A stretch of DNA of 64,000 nt, from positions 124,001 through 188,000 of the forward strand of contig NZ_JACORU010000002.1 in assembly GCF_014297445.1 (NCBI RefSeq), given 5' to 3'. This DNA comes from Ramlibacter albus. Lineage in GTDB: Bacteria > Pseudomonadota > Gammaproteobacteria > Burkholderiales > Burkholderiaceae_C. The notes below the pieces were generated by a model. That model was given only the letters and a program-made list of their open reading frames with translations, searched no databases and was not told where the DNA came from. This document shows, in pieces, positions 53,292-62,271 of this stretch (the stretch's first letter is position 1; each line of letters begins with the position of its first letter). The translations under genes were made by a program, and so were the position numbers.

Positions 53292-53382
53292 GGAGAGGTG
53301 GATGAGCGGTTTAAGTCGCACGCCTGGAAAGCGTGTGAGGGTTAATAGCCCTCCGCGGGTTCGAATCCCGCCCTCTCCGCCA
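53292..53382 (+). tRNA. tRNA-Ser(GGA)
   Basis: A 91-base gene with acceptor stem GGAGAGG (53292-53298) and CCTCTCC (53372-53378), discriminator G and encoded CCA (53380-53382). The anticodon stem CACGC/GCGTG (53319-53335) encloses CTGGAAA, giving anticodon GGA (53326-53328), which reads UCC and UCU. The T arm GCGGGTTCGAATCCCGC is standard, and a long variable arm (GTGAGGGTTAATAGCCCTCC region) marks a type II tRNA. Confidence 0.97.
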
Positions 53383-53395
53383 GCACCCAAGTGAC

Positions 53396-53423
53396 GGCCC
53401 GCCTCCGGCGGGCCCTTTCATTT
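53396..53423 (+). terminator. Terminator after tRNA-Ser
   Basis: Perfect 8-base arms GGCCCGCC (53396-53403) and GGCGGGCC (53407-53414) around TCC, followed by CTTTCATTT. The T tract is interrupted. It overlaps the last bases of the convergent acyltransferase gene. Confidence 0.65.
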
Positions 53424-55220
53424 GTCGGCCGCCCCCTTCAACCCGCGCAGCAGCGGGTGCTCGAAGATCACCTTCCCCACGAATGCCGCGCCGGGGCGCG
53501 TCAGGTGGCTGCCGTCCTGCGAGATGAACTTTCCGTCCGGCGTGAAGACGGGAACGCGCCCATTACCGTCCTGCAGCATGCCGAGCACGTCCACGAAAAC
53601 ATCGGGCGGCAATTCCCTCGCCACCTGCTCGTTGTATAGCCGCACGTCCTGCAGGACCCGTGCGCGGTACCCTTTGCGTTCGTGCGGCGGCAGCCGCATG
53701 ACGCCGTTCATGTTCCAGCCGAAGTTCTTCGTTCCCACGACGACGACGTGCCCTGCGCCCACGCTGCGGACCACCCGCAGGTCCTGCGCCAGGCACGTGC
53801 TCGCGCGCGACGCGAAGATGAGGTAGTCCGCACGCGCCACAAGTGCGCGCAGACGCGGCGGGATGTCCGCCGCCGAGTCGAGGCACTCCGGCAACTCGTT
53901 GGAATACACGAGGTCGCTGCCCGCGAAGTAGCCGTTCTCCACGCCCGCGTTGATGAAGTCGCGAGCGAAACTATGCCCGCTGACGAGCACCTTCTGCGCG
54001 CCGGTGTCCGCGAATCGGTCCGCCTGGAAGGCGTAGGCCCGCTCGTTGTAGGCTGCGTTCAGCCGCCGTCCCCCTTCGGGCACCGCGAGTTCGTTCCAAC
54101 GCTCGGGAAAGCCCGAACGCACATGGATCCAGTAGCCGATGCCCGCCGTCACCAGGCTCGCGGCGAACGCGAGCCCGAACAACGCCGTGCGCCCGATGCG
54201 TCCGCGGCGCACCGGAAGCTCCACGAATTTCCAGGTTGCGATCGCAAGCACCGAGGCGAGGGCGATCATCGCCGCGTAGACGGCGGCTGGAGGCTCCTCG
54301 ACGCTGTACAGCCGCGCGAAGGCGAACAGCGGCTGGTGCCACAGGTACAGGCTGTAGCTCACCAGGCCCACGCCCACAAGCGGCCGCCATGCCAGCGCGC
54401 GGCCGACGCCCTTTGCGGGGTCTGCGAACGCGATGATCATCAAGGTGCCCGCCACCGGCGCCAGTGCGGGTACGCCCGGCACGGCAGAGGTCCTGTCCAG
54501 CGTGATGAATGCGCCAACCAGCAGCAGGAGGCCAACGGCTGCGCCGGCCTCGCGGACACGGCCCGGCAGGGCAGGCGCAGGCCGGCCCTGAAGAACGCAG
54601 GCCAGTGCCGCGCCCGAAAGGAGTTCCCAGCCGCGAGCGAGCAGGCCGAAGTACGCCGCAACGGGGTTCGCGGCCACCTGCCACTGGGCCCACCCGAGAC
54701 TTGCCGCCGCGAGGGCGGCGAGTGCAGCGGGCAGGTAACGGGTTCCCGGCCTGGCCAGGACCATCAGCAGGAGGGGAAACACCAGGTAGAACTGTTCCTC
54801 GAGGCCCAGGCTCCACGTATGCAGCAAGGGCTTGAACTCCGCCGCCAGCGCGAAGTAACCGGAGGTGAGCGTGAGCAGCACGTTGTTGGCGAACAGGCTG
54901 GTCGCCACCAGGCTCTGGCCATAGTTCTCGAGGTCGTCTGGCAGCATCAGCGCCGGCGCCAGGGGCAGCGTGGCGGCGAGGACGAGGAAGAGCGCCGGGA
55001 AGATCCTGCGCACCCGCCGCTCGTAGAAACCCGGGAGGCTGAAGCGGCCCTGAGCGCGCTCGCGCAGGATGATGCCCGTGATCAGGTAGCCGCTGATGAC
55101 GAAGAACACGTCGACGCCGGCATAACCGCCGGGAAACAGCGGGAACGCGGCATGGAAGAAGATCACGGGGACGACGGCGACCGCGCGCAGGCCATCGATA
55201 TCCGGGCGGTAGGTCAGCAT
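53418..55220 (-). CDS. OatA-like acyltransferase with SGNH domain
   Basis: A 600-residue membrane acyltransferase. An N-terminal acyltransferase-3 domain with about ten helices (YRPDIDGLRAVAVVPVIFFH, FFVISGYLITGIIL, HTWSLGLEEQFYLVFP with the catalytic His) transfers acyl groups across the membrane. A C-terminal SGNH-type domain (about 385-600) has SGHSFARDF as its nucleophile block and DGSHLT as the Asp-His block. Such enzymes O-acetylate peptidoglycan, LPS or capsule. ATG 55220 gives the standard N-terminus; TTG 55238 is an alternative six codons earlier. It is monocistronic and converges on the tRNA. Confidence 0.92.
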   Translation of the reverse strand: MLTYRPDIDGLRAVAVVPVIFFHAAFPLFPGGYAGVDVFFVISGYLITGIILRERAQGRFSLPGFYERRVRRIFPALFLVLAATLPLAPALMLPDDLENYGQSLVATSLFANNVLLTLTSGYFALAAEFKPLLHTWSLGLEEQFYLVFPLLLMVLARPGTRYLPAALAALAAASLGWAQWQVAANPVAAYFGLLARGWELLSGAALACVLQGRPAPALPGRVREAGAAVGLLLLVGAFITLDRTSAVPGVPALAPVAGTLMIIAFADPAKGVGRALAWRPLVGVGLVSYSLYLWHQPLFAFARLYSVEEPPAAVYAAMIALASVLAIATWKFVELPVRRGRIGRTALFGLAFAASLVTAGIGYWIHVRSGFPERWNELAVPEGGRRLNAAYNERAYAFQADRFADTGAQKVLVSGHSFARDFINAGVENGYFAGSDLVYSNELPECLDSAADIPPRLRALVARADYLIFASRASTCLAQDLRVVRSVGAGHVVVVGTKNFGWNMNGVMRLPPHERKGYRARVLQDVRLYNEQVARELPPDVFVDVLGMLQDGNGRVPVFTPDGKFISQDGSHLTRPGAAFVGKVIFEHPLLRGLKGAADK

Positions 55221-55425
55221 TGGAACCGCGTTTAGCAAACACCCGCCGGGCCGCCACTAGGGCATGCCCTGACATGGAAAACGATAGTCGGCCGGTCCCG
55301 GGCCGTACCCGGCGTCCCCCGTCCCCTATACTTCCGCCCGCTTGACCTCGCGCGCAGCGTCACGAACCCGCGGACGCTCGCGGTGCGTTGCGTCGCACTC
55401 CCTTCTTCACCCAGAGGATTGCATT

Positions 55426-56286
55426 TTGTTGAAACTTGACCTGCGGGCCTTCACGGCCGCCGCTTCCCTGTTTGCGGCTCTCTCCTTCCCCACCCCCGTT
55501 CTCTCCCAGGCACCCGCAGCGTCCGCAGCAGCGCCCGCCGCCACCGGCTCCGCACCCGCCGCAGTAGCCCCCGCGGCTGCCGCGCCCGCGGCCAAGCCGG
55601 CCGCCGCCAACGGCGAGAAGCCCCTGGACAACCCCTACGGCATCGAAGCCCTGTGGAAGGGCTCCGACATCGTCGCGCGCACCGTGCTCGTCATCCTGGG
55701 CATCATGTCCGCGGGCAGCTGGTACATCCTCGTGACCAAGCTGCTCGAGCAGAACAAGATGCAGCGCCACGCCCGCACCGTGGACAACAAGTTCTGGCAG
55801 GCCACCACCGTCACCGAAGGCGCCGGCTCGCTCGAGAAGAACAGCGCCTACCGCTTCATCGCCGAGTCCGGCGCCGCCGCCACGCGCGACCACGGCGGCC
55901 TGAAGGCGCACATCCCGATGAACGACTGGATCCCGATGAGCGTCACCGCCGCCGTGGACCGCGTGCACGCCTCCATGCAGAAGGGCCTCGCGTTCCTCGC
56001 CACCGTGGGCTCCACCTCGCCCTTCGTCGGCCTCTTCGGCACGGTGTGGGGCATCTATCACGCACTGACGGCCATCGGCATCTCCGGCCAGGCATCCATC
56101 GACAAGGTGGCCGGCCCCGTGGGCGAGGCGCTGATCATGACGGCCATCGGCCTGGCAGTGGCCATCCCCGCGGTGCTCGCCTACAACTGGCTCGCGCGCC
56201 GCAACAAGGCCGTGATGGACGAAGTGCGCGAGTTCAGCGACGAACTCAACGCCGTGATCCTGGGCTCCAACGGCAAAGCGGCTTAA
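55426..56286 (+). CDS. exbB: ExbB/TolQ-type biopolymer transport protein with cleavable leader
   Basis: A 286-residue proton-channel component of the TonB motor. After a signal-peptide-like leader (1-33) and an Ala/Pro-rich periplasmic linker, three helices are seen (about 81-102, 190-213, 234-256). TVGSTSPFVGLFGTVWGIYHAL and GPVGEALIMTAIGLAVAIPA form the MotA/TolQ/ExbB core. The start must be TTG 55426 or 55429: AGAGGA lies about eight bases before the first, and no ATG fits. It is the first gene of exbB-exbD-exbD-tonB. Confidence 0.88.
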   Translation: MLKLDLRAFTAAASLFAALSFPTPVLSQAPAASAAAPAATGSAPAAVAPAAAAPAAKPAAANGEKPLDNPYGIEALWKGSDIVARTVLVILGIMSAGSWYILVTKLLEQNKMQRHARTVDNKFWQATTVTEGAGSLEKNSAYRFIAESGAAATRDHGGLKAHIPMNDWIPMSVTAAVDRVHASMQKGLAFLATVGSTSPFVGLFGTVWGIYHALTAIGISGQASIDKVAGPVGEALIMTAIGLAVAIPAVLAYNWLARRNKAVMDEVREFSDELNAVILGSNGKAA

Positions 56287-56313
56287 GCGCAAGCCGCCCG
56301 AGGGAGATTCCCC

Positions 56314-56745
56314 ATGGCCATGGCCGTCGGCCCCCAGGATGAAGGCGACGACGCCGTCATCTCCGCCATCAACACCACGCCCCTCGTGGACGTGATGCTG
56401 GTGCTGCTGATCATCTTCCTGATCACGATTCCCGTCGTCACGACGTCGATCCCGGTGGCGCTGCCCAAGGAACGCGTCGAGGTGCGGGAGACCAAGCCCG
56501 AGAACGTCATCATCTCGGTGGACCCGCAGGGCAACGTCTTCTGGTACGACCAGAAGATGGCCACCCCGCGCGACCTCATCGACCGCCTCAAGAAGGTGTC
56601 CACCATGAAGCCGCAGCCGGAAGTGCAGATCCGCGGCGACTTCAGCGCCAAGTACAACGGCGTGGGCAAGGTGCTCTATGCCTGCCAGGTGGCGGGCATC
56701 ACCAAGGTCGCGTTCATCACCGAGCCGCCGCCCCTGGGCGGCTGA
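56314..56745 (+). CDS. exbD: ExbD/TolR-type protein, first copy
   Basis: A 143-residue protein with one N-terminal helix (INTTPLVDVMLVLLIIFLI, including the conserved membrane Asp) and a periplasmic domain (about 50-140). It pairs with ExbB to use the proton gradient. The following gene is a second ExbD, a common doubling in Burkholderiales and Xanthomonads. Its start lies 27 bp after exbB and it ends 12 bp before the second copy. Confidence 0.93.
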   Translation: MAMAVGPQDEGDDAVISAINTTPLVDVMLVLLIIFLITIPVVTTSIPVALPKERVEVRETKPENVIISVDPQGNVFWYDQKMATPRDLIDRLKKVSTMKPQPEVQIRGDFSAKYNGVGKVLYACQVAGITKVAFITEPPPLGG

Positions 56746-56757
56746 AGGATTCCTGCC

Positions 56758-57180
56758 ATGGCTTTGAGAAAACGACGCTTCGGGCAGGGCGACGACGAGG
56801 TGATGATGGACATCAACACCACGCCGCTGATCGACGTGATGCTGGTGCTGCTGGTGATGCTGATCATCACCATCCCCATCCAGCTGCACGCCGTGAACCT
56901 GGAAATGCCGGTGGGCACGCCGCCGACCAACCAGGAGCCCGAGAAGATCCAGATCGACATCGACGAGAAGAGCACCGTCTACTGGCAGGGCCTGCCGGTC
57001 GACGCGGCCACCCTCGAGACCAACATGGACGCCATCGCGCAGCGCAACCCGCAGCCCGTCGTCGCCGTGCGGCCGAACAAGGAGGCGTCCTACGCCGTGT
57101 TCGCCAACGTGCTGGCCACGAGCAAGCGCAAGGGCCTGTCCAAGATGACCGTCCTCGGTGCGGAGCAGTTCGTCCAATGA
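56758..57180 (+). CDS. exbD: ExbD/TolR-type protein, second copy
   Basis: A 140-residue protein with the same layout: INTTPLIDVMLVLLVMLIITIP carries the membrane Asp, followed by a periplasmic domain with KEASYAVFANVLATSKRKGL. It diverges enough from the first copy to suggest a heteromeric ExbD complex rather than a recent duplication. Its TGA overlaps tonB by four bases. Confidence 0.93.
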   Translation: MALRKRRFGQGDDEVMMDINTTPLIDVMLVLLVMLIITIPIQLHAVNLEMPVGTPPTNQEPEKIQIDIDEKSTVYWQGLPVDAATLETNMDAIAQRNPQPVVAVRPNKEASYAVFANVLATSKRKGLSKMTVLGAEQFVQ

Positions 57181-57827
57181 CCGCCACCTCCATGCACCGC
57201 AAGAAGTACCCGGGCACGGACCCGGGTCGCAAGACGACCGGCATCATCGTCGTCATCGCGTTCCACCTGATCGTGCTGTGGGCGCTGATCACCGGCACGG
57301 CCCGCAAGGGGCTCGAGTTGATCAAGAAGCCGATGGAAGCGGCCGTGATCCAGGAAGTGATCATCCCGCCGCCGCCTCCGCCGCCGCCCCCGCCGCCCAA
57401 GGAGATCGTGAAGGCGCCGCCGAAGGTGGAGGCACCGCCGCCGCCTTTCGTGCCGCCGCCCGAAGTGGCGCCGCCACCCAGCAACGCGCCGGCGATCCAG
57501 TCCGTGCAGACGCCGCCCACGGCGCCCGCCGTGATCGCGCCGCCTGTGGCACCTGCGCCGCCCGCACCTCCGGCACCGCCCGCACGCATCAACGCCGCGG
57601 CCGCCTGCCAGATCGTCGCGCCGCAGATGCCGCGCCAGGCGATCCGCGAAGGCACCACCGGCACGGTCGTCGCATCCGCCGTCATTCGCGGCGGCAAGGT
57701 CACGGACATCCAGCTGTCCGGGCCGCGCGTTTTCCATTCCGCAATACGCGATGCCATGTCGCAATACACCTGCAACGCCACCGAGGGACAGGCCGTCACG
57801 CAGGAGTTCGTATTCAAGCTCGAATAA
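57177..57827 (+). CDS. tonB: Energy transducer TonB
   Basis: A 216-residue TonB protein. One helix near the N-terminus (GIIVVIAFHLIVLWALITG) carries the conserved His that contacts ExbB-ExbD. A Pro-rich spacer with an 11-residue polyproline run and PPV/PPA repeats follows. The C-terminal domain (about 140-216: QAIREGTTGTVVASAVIRGGKV) ends in the Phe-Lys-Leu-Glu tail. It transmits motor force to outer-membrane receptors, most simply the one encoded 209 bp downstream. Confidence 0.92.
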   Translation: MTATSMHRKKYPGTDPGRKTTGIIVVIAFHLIVLWALITGTARKGLELIKKPMEAAVIQEVIIPPPPPPPPPPPKEIVKAPPKVEAPPPPFVPPPEVAPPPSNAPAIQSVQTPPTAPAVIAPPVAPAPPAPPAPPARINAAAACQIVAPQMPRQAIREGTTGTVVASAVIRGGKVTDIQLSGPRVFHSAIRDAMSQYTCNATEGQAVTQEFVFKLE

Positions 57828-58036
57828 GAGGCAAAACAGGGAGCGGTACGCTGACGTTTTCTGGCAACAAACCGCGGTAAAGCGGGCAACTGCCAAGTGA
57901 CCGTCGCGAACTTGTATGTAAGAGTGACCGGCTGGTACGGCGACATGCGCAGAACATGCGTTCGTCGCCACCACCATGCGTGATGAGGGGCCACCGCTCT
58001 GAGTCTTTCGGGTAATTGGTTTTGGAGAAGAGATTC

Positions 58037-60973
58037 ATGAAAGAAATGAGGAAATTCCGGCAGACCGACGTGTCTCGCGCCGTCCTCGTGGCGCTGTGCG
58101 GCACGGCGTCGCTGTTCGCGGCACCGCAGGTGTTCGCGCAGCAGCAAGGGCAGTCGCTGCAACGCGTCGAGGTCACGGGCACGAACATCCGCCGCACCGA
58201 CACGGAGACGCCGTCGCCCGTGCAGGTGATCACCCGCGAGGAGATCGAGAACTCGGGCAAGGCGAACGTCGCCGAATACCTGCAGACCCTCACGGCCGAC
58301 GCGCAAGGCTCCGTGCCGTTCACGTACGGCCGCGGCTTCTCCGGCGCCACGTCCGCCGGCATCTCGCTGCGCGGCCTGGGTGCCAACGCCACCCTGGTGC
58401 TGATCAACGGCCGCCGTGCCGCCGCCGCGGTGCTGGCCGACGACGCGCAGCGCACGTACGTCGACCTGAACACCATCCCCCTCGACGCGGTCGAGCGCGT
58501 CGAAGTGCTGAAGGACGGTGCGTCCGCCATCTACGGCTCCGACGCCGTGGCCGGCGTGGTGAACATCATCCTGCGCAAGAACTTCCAGGGCACGCAGATC
58601 AAGGCGCAGTACGGCGCCTCGCAGAAGGGCGACGGCGACGAGCCGAAGATCAGCCTGATGCACGGCCGCGGCGACATGGACAAGGACGGCTGGAACTGGC
58701 TGGTCAACCTGGACGCCAGCAAGAAGGACGCCATCTACTACCGTGACCGCGTGGGCCGCGGCATGGTGGGCGTGTCCGCCATCGGCAACCCCAAGTACAC
58801 CGACGGGTTCGACCCCAACGGCTCCAGCAACAACCTGGCCCGCATCGGCGGCAACGGCTGGATCGCGAACACCGCGTCCGGCGCGCGCGTGAACAACTCG
58901 GTCACGCAGTCGATCATCGGCTCCGTGCGCAACCCCACGACGCTGGATTACTACAGCCGTGGCGAGGCGCCGACGGCCGCCAACGGCTTCACGCGTGCCC
59001 AGCCCGGCGCGCAGGCCTTCTGCAACCAGATGGCCAACCTGCCGCAGAACAACCCGATGGGCGGCTGCGTCACGGACATCTGGCAGCAAGTGGGCCAGGT
59101 CCAGCCGGACTTCAAGAACTACAACCTGTTCACGCGCTTCGCCAAGCAGATCAACGCCGAGACGGAACTGGCCGTCGAGTTGAGCTACTACCACGCCGAG
59201 TCGCGCATCCAGAACACCGGCACCACGCCCAGCAGCGCCGTGAACACGCCTTCCGGCGTGCCCATCTCGCAGGCCGCCACGCTGATCGGCGCGGCGCACC
59301 CGGACAACCCGTACTTCGGCACGGCCGCGCGCATCTCCTACAACCCGTCGCTGGAGCCCGGCTTCGGCCCGCTGGTGACGTCGTCGGAGAGCAGCACGTT
59401 CCGCGCGCTGGCCTCGCTGAAGGGCCGCGTCTGGAACTGGGACTACGACACGGGCCTGTTCTACTCGGAGGCCAAGCAGACCGACACCGCCGAGAAGCGG
59501 ATCAACGTCGCCGTCAAGAACGCGCTGCTGAACCCGACCACGGCCAACGTGGACGCCGCGCGCGCCGCCAGCGCCGCCTACGCCGCGCTGCCCGCGGGCA
59601 CGGTGTGGCGCATCGGCGAGAACGCCGGCCTGAACTCCCCGGCGCTGTACCAGGCGCTGCTGCAGGACCAGACGCGTGACGGCGTCTCGCGCATGTACGG
59701 CATCGACGGCAAGCTCACGCGCGAGTTCGGCATGCTCGGCGGCGGCCCGATCGGCGTCGCGGTCGGCGCGGAATACCGCCACGAGATGTCCAACCTGCCG
59801 TTCTACACGGGCCTGGGCAACTACATCGGCCTGTCCCTCACCAAGTACGGCGGCGAGCGCGACATCTGGGCGGTGTACACGGAAGGCAACTTCCCGGTCA
59901 CCAAGCGCATCGAGCTGAACGCCGCCCTGCGTTACGACCACTACTCCGACGCCGGCAGCTCCGTCACGCCGAAGGTCGGCGGCAAGGTCAAGGCGCTGGA
60001 CAACCTGGCGCTGCGTGCCACGTACGCCAAGGGCTTCCGCGCCCCGTCCTTCACCGAGAACGGCATCCAGTCGATCGCCGCGTTCGGTGGCGCCACCGTC
60101 AACGACAACGCGCGTTGCGCGGGCACCGGCGTGCCGTCGTCCAACTGCCTTGGCGTGGCCCCCACGTTCGTGCAGCAGGGCAACCCCAGCCTCGAGGCCG
60201 AGAAGTCCACGAACTGGACGGTCGGCGGCGTGTGGGACATCACCCCGAAGTCGAGCGTCACGCTGGACTGGTGGGAGATCAAGCGCACGGGCCTGCCCGT
60301 CATCGAAGACCCGCAGCAGGCCATCAACAACGGCCAGCTGACGCGTGACCCCTCGACCAAGGTGACGGCGGCCGACCCCGGCGGCATCCTGGTGGGCTTC
60401 GTGCGCTTCCAGAACACGTCGCAGTCCCTCACGCGCGGCATCGACCTCGACGCCAAGCACCGCTGGGACCTCGGCCAGGGCTGGGGCCGCCTGAACTTCG
60501 GCCTGACCTGGACGCACCTGCTCAAGCAGCGCGTGACCGACGCCAACGGCACCGTGCACGAGTACGCCGGCACGCACGGCGACTGCCACATCACCAACTG
60601 CATCGGCTCGCCCCGCGACCGCATCCAGTTCACGACCGCCTGGGACATGGGCCGCTGGCGCCTGGCCGGTGTCGTGAACTACCGCGGCAGCTTCAACGGC
60701 ATCGACGAGGAAGGCCAGCCCTGCTGGTCCGCCGCGATCGCCGGTGGCCGCTCGATCCCGGCCGGTTGCAAGGTGGCTTCGTTCTGGACGCTGGACATCT
60801 CCGGCAACTACAAGATCAACGACCGCTTCGAGGTCTACGGTTCCATCCAGAACCTGACCGACAAGAAGCCGCCGTACGATCCGGAGACCTACGGCGCCAT
60901 CGGCTACAACCCGCTCGACTACTCGGGCGCGATCGGCCGCTTCTTCCGCATCGGCGTGAAGGCCAAGTTCTGA
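58037..60973 (+). CDS. TonB-dependent outer-membrane receptor
   Basis: A 978-residue receptor with a signal peptide (about 1-32, ending VFAQ). The TonB-box-like region QRVEVTGTNIRR is followed by the plug (PSPVQVITREEIENSG ... VLKDGASAIYGSDAVAGVVNIILRK) and a 22-strand barrel ending in FFRIGVKAKF, the terminal Phe being the outer-membrane sorting signal. The length and plug type resemble carbohydrate or peptide receptors rather than small siderophore receptors, but the ligand is unknown. The 209-bp gap upstream, without a clear terminator, allows its own promoter. ATG 58037 follows GGAGAAGAG. Confidence 0.94.
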   Translation: MKEMRKFRQTDVSRAVLVALCGTASLFAAPQVFAQQQGQSLQRVEVTGTNIRRTDTETPSPVQVITREEIENSGKANVAEYLQTLTADAQGSVPFTYGRGFSGATSAGISLRGLGANATLVLINGRRAAAAVLADDAQRTYVDLNTIPLDAVERVEVLKDGASAIYGSDAVAGVVNIILRKNFQGTQIKAQYGASQKGDGDEPKISLMHGRGDMDKDGWNWLVNLDASKKDAIYYRDRVGRGMVGVSAIGNPKYTDGFDPNGSSNNLARIGGNGWIANTASGARVNNSVTQSIIGSVRNPTTLDYYSRGEAPTAANGFTRAQPGAQAFCNQMANLPQNNPMGGCVTDIWQQVGQVQPDFKNYNLFTRFAKQINAETELAVELSYYHAESRIQNTGTTPSSAVNTPSGVPISQAATLIGAAHPDNPYFGTAARISYNPSLEPGFGPLVTSSESSTFRALASLKGRVWNWDYDTGLFYSEAKQTDTAEKRINVAVKNALLNPTTANVDAARAASAAYAALPAGTVWRIGENAGLNSPALYQALLQDQTRDGVSRMYGIDGKLTREFGMLGGGPIGVAVGAEYRHEMSNLPFYTGLGNYIGLSLTKYGGERDIWAVYTEGNFPVTKRIELNAALRYDHYSDAGSSVTPKVGGKVKALDNLALRATYAKGFRAPSFTENGIQSIAAFGGATVNDNARCAGTGVPSSNCLGVAPTFVQQGNPSLEAEKSTNWTVGGVWDITPKSSVTLDWWEIKRTGLPVIEDPQQAINNGQLTRDPSTKVTAADPGGILVGFVRFQNTSQSLTRGIDLDAKHRWDLGQGWGRLNFGLTWTHLLKQRVTDANGTVHEYAGTHGDCHITNCIGSPRDRIQFTTAWDMGRWRLAGVVNYRGSFNGIDEEGQPCWSAAIAGGRSIPAGCKVASFWTLDISGNYKINDRFEVYGSIQNLTDKKPPYDPETYGAIGYNPLDYSGAIGRFFRIGVKAKF

Positions 60974-60995
60974 TCCGCAAGGTTCGGCAACTTCG

Positions 60996-61022
60996 AAAAG
61001 GGCTGCTTCGGCAGCCCTTTTT
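60996..61022 (+). terminator. Rho-independent terminator after the receptor gene
   Basis: Arms GGGCTGC and GCAGCCC close a TTCG tetraloop (61007-61010) with AAAA before and TTTTT after. UUCG loops are unusually stable, so this is a strong terminator. Confidence 0.93.
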
Positions 61023-61074
61023 CCTTGGGGCAAGACGAAGGTCGCGTTGACGCTGCGGGGGTGCCGTGCCCAGT

Positions 61075-62271
61075 ATGGACAGCACCATGACCATCGGGCT
61101 GCTCAACTGGGCCGACGCGGAGAACGACCCGTTCACCGCGTTCAACGCGGCGCTGAAGCTCGAGTTCGAAGCGTGCGGGCGCGACGTCGTGGTGATCCCG
61201 CTGGGGGCCACGTTCCGCACCGCGCTGGAAACGGCCATGGCCCGGGGCCTGGACTACGTTCTCGCATGGCAGGGTGTCGGCTCCGCGTTTGCACGCAAAA
61301 CCGGCGGTCCCTGCATCTGGGACGAGCTGGAACTGCCCCTGTTCTGCATCCACGGCGACCACCCCTGCCACATGCCGCCCAACCATGCCGCGCAGTCCAC
61401 GCACGTGCGTCACTGGTACGGAGCCGCGTCGTTCGCGCGCTATGCGAACCGGCATTTCCCGCGCACCCACCGCGCGGAAACGATCGACCCCGTCGTCGTG
61501 TACCGCAAGGCGAGGTTCCTGCCGCCGGAGGGCGACTGGTTCGTGTTCCCGAAGAACCTCGACGACGTCGAGCTCACGCTGCAGCAGTGGCGCGAGCGCT
61601 TTCCCAGGCCGCTGTACACGCTGCTGGCGGACTGCGTGGAAGCGATCCGCGCGGCGCTTCGCACCGGCCGGCCCACCGACCATCACGAGGTCATCGACCA
61701 CGTGCTCGCCGAGCGCGACATCGGTGCGCTGGTCGCGCGCATCCCGGGCGTCGACGCCACGTCCATGGCGCACAGCCTCCACGACGAGCTGGACAAGACC
61801 TACCGCAACGTCCTTTCGGAACACGTGCTCGACGAGCTCGCCGACGTCCCGCTGCGGGTGTACGGCCGCGGCTGGGAGCGGCACGCGGCGCGCGGCAACC
61901 CGCGGCACCAGTTCCACCCCGCGGGCAAGGCCGCGGACAACGAGCACCTCTACTACTCGGGCTGGGGCATCGTCGACGTCGCGCCCGCGTTCGACTCGGT
62001 GCACGACCGCACGCTGCGCGCCATCGCCTGCCGCACGTCGTTCCTCGCGGCGTGCTCATGGCCCTGGCCGGCGGGCGTGCGCAGGCTCTCGGAAGGCCTG
62101 CTCTTCAACGGCGCCCTTGGCAACCTGCGGCAGCTCGCCGAGGAAGTCATCGCCGACCCGCAGCGCCACCACGCGCGCTGCGTGGCGTTCGGGCGCAGCC
62201 ACCAGGAGTGGCGGTCGCACGGGGACTGGCTGCGCACCTTCGACGAGGCGCTGGCCACGGTCGAAGCCTAG
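61075..62271 (+). CDS. Unknown 398-residue soluble protein
   Basis: A soluble protein that I cannot place with confidence. It opens with TIGLLNWADAENDPFTAFNAALKLEFEACGRDVVVIPLG, a beta-alpha layout, then ELPLFCIHGDHPCHMP and TYRNVLSEHVLDELADVPLRVYGRGWE, which resemble glycosyltransferase-B-type or CgeB-like proteins. The last third (about 265-398) includes YYSGWGIVDVAPAFDSVHDRTLRAIACR, with a possible nucleotide-binding turn. The start is uncertain: GTG 61066, ATG 61075 or ATG 61087 are all in frame and none has a good ribosome site. It converges on the MFS gene with a shared CTAG stop. Confidence 0.5.
   Translation: MDSTMTIGLLNWADAENDPFTAFNAALKLEFEACGRDVVVIPLGATFRTALETAMARGLDYVLAWQGVGSAFARKTGGPCIWDELELPLFCIHGDHPCHMPPNHAAQSTHVRHWYGAASFARYANRHFPRTHRAETIDPVVVYRKARFLPPEGDWFVFPKNLDDVELTLQQWRERFPRPLYTLLADCVEAIRAALRTGRPTDHHEVIDHVLAERDIGALVARIPGVDATSMAHSLHDELDKTYRNVLSEHVLDELADVPLRVYGRGWERHAARGNPRHQFHPAGKAADNEHLYYSGWGIVDVAPAFDSVHDRTLRAIACRTSFLAACSWPWPAGVRRLSEGLLFNGALGNLRQLAEEVIADPQRHHARCVAFGRSHQEWRSHGDWLRTFDEALATVEA

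Noticed and set aside
57828-58036. Terminator between tonB and the receptor gene
   Set aside because: No stable hairpin with a T tract was found; a CCGCGG/CCGC-like stem is too weak.
56867-61033. A minus-strand frame of 1388 codons over tonB and the receptor
   Set aside because: High-GC shadow with Arg/Val/His-rich composition and no motif; the plus-strand genes are certain.
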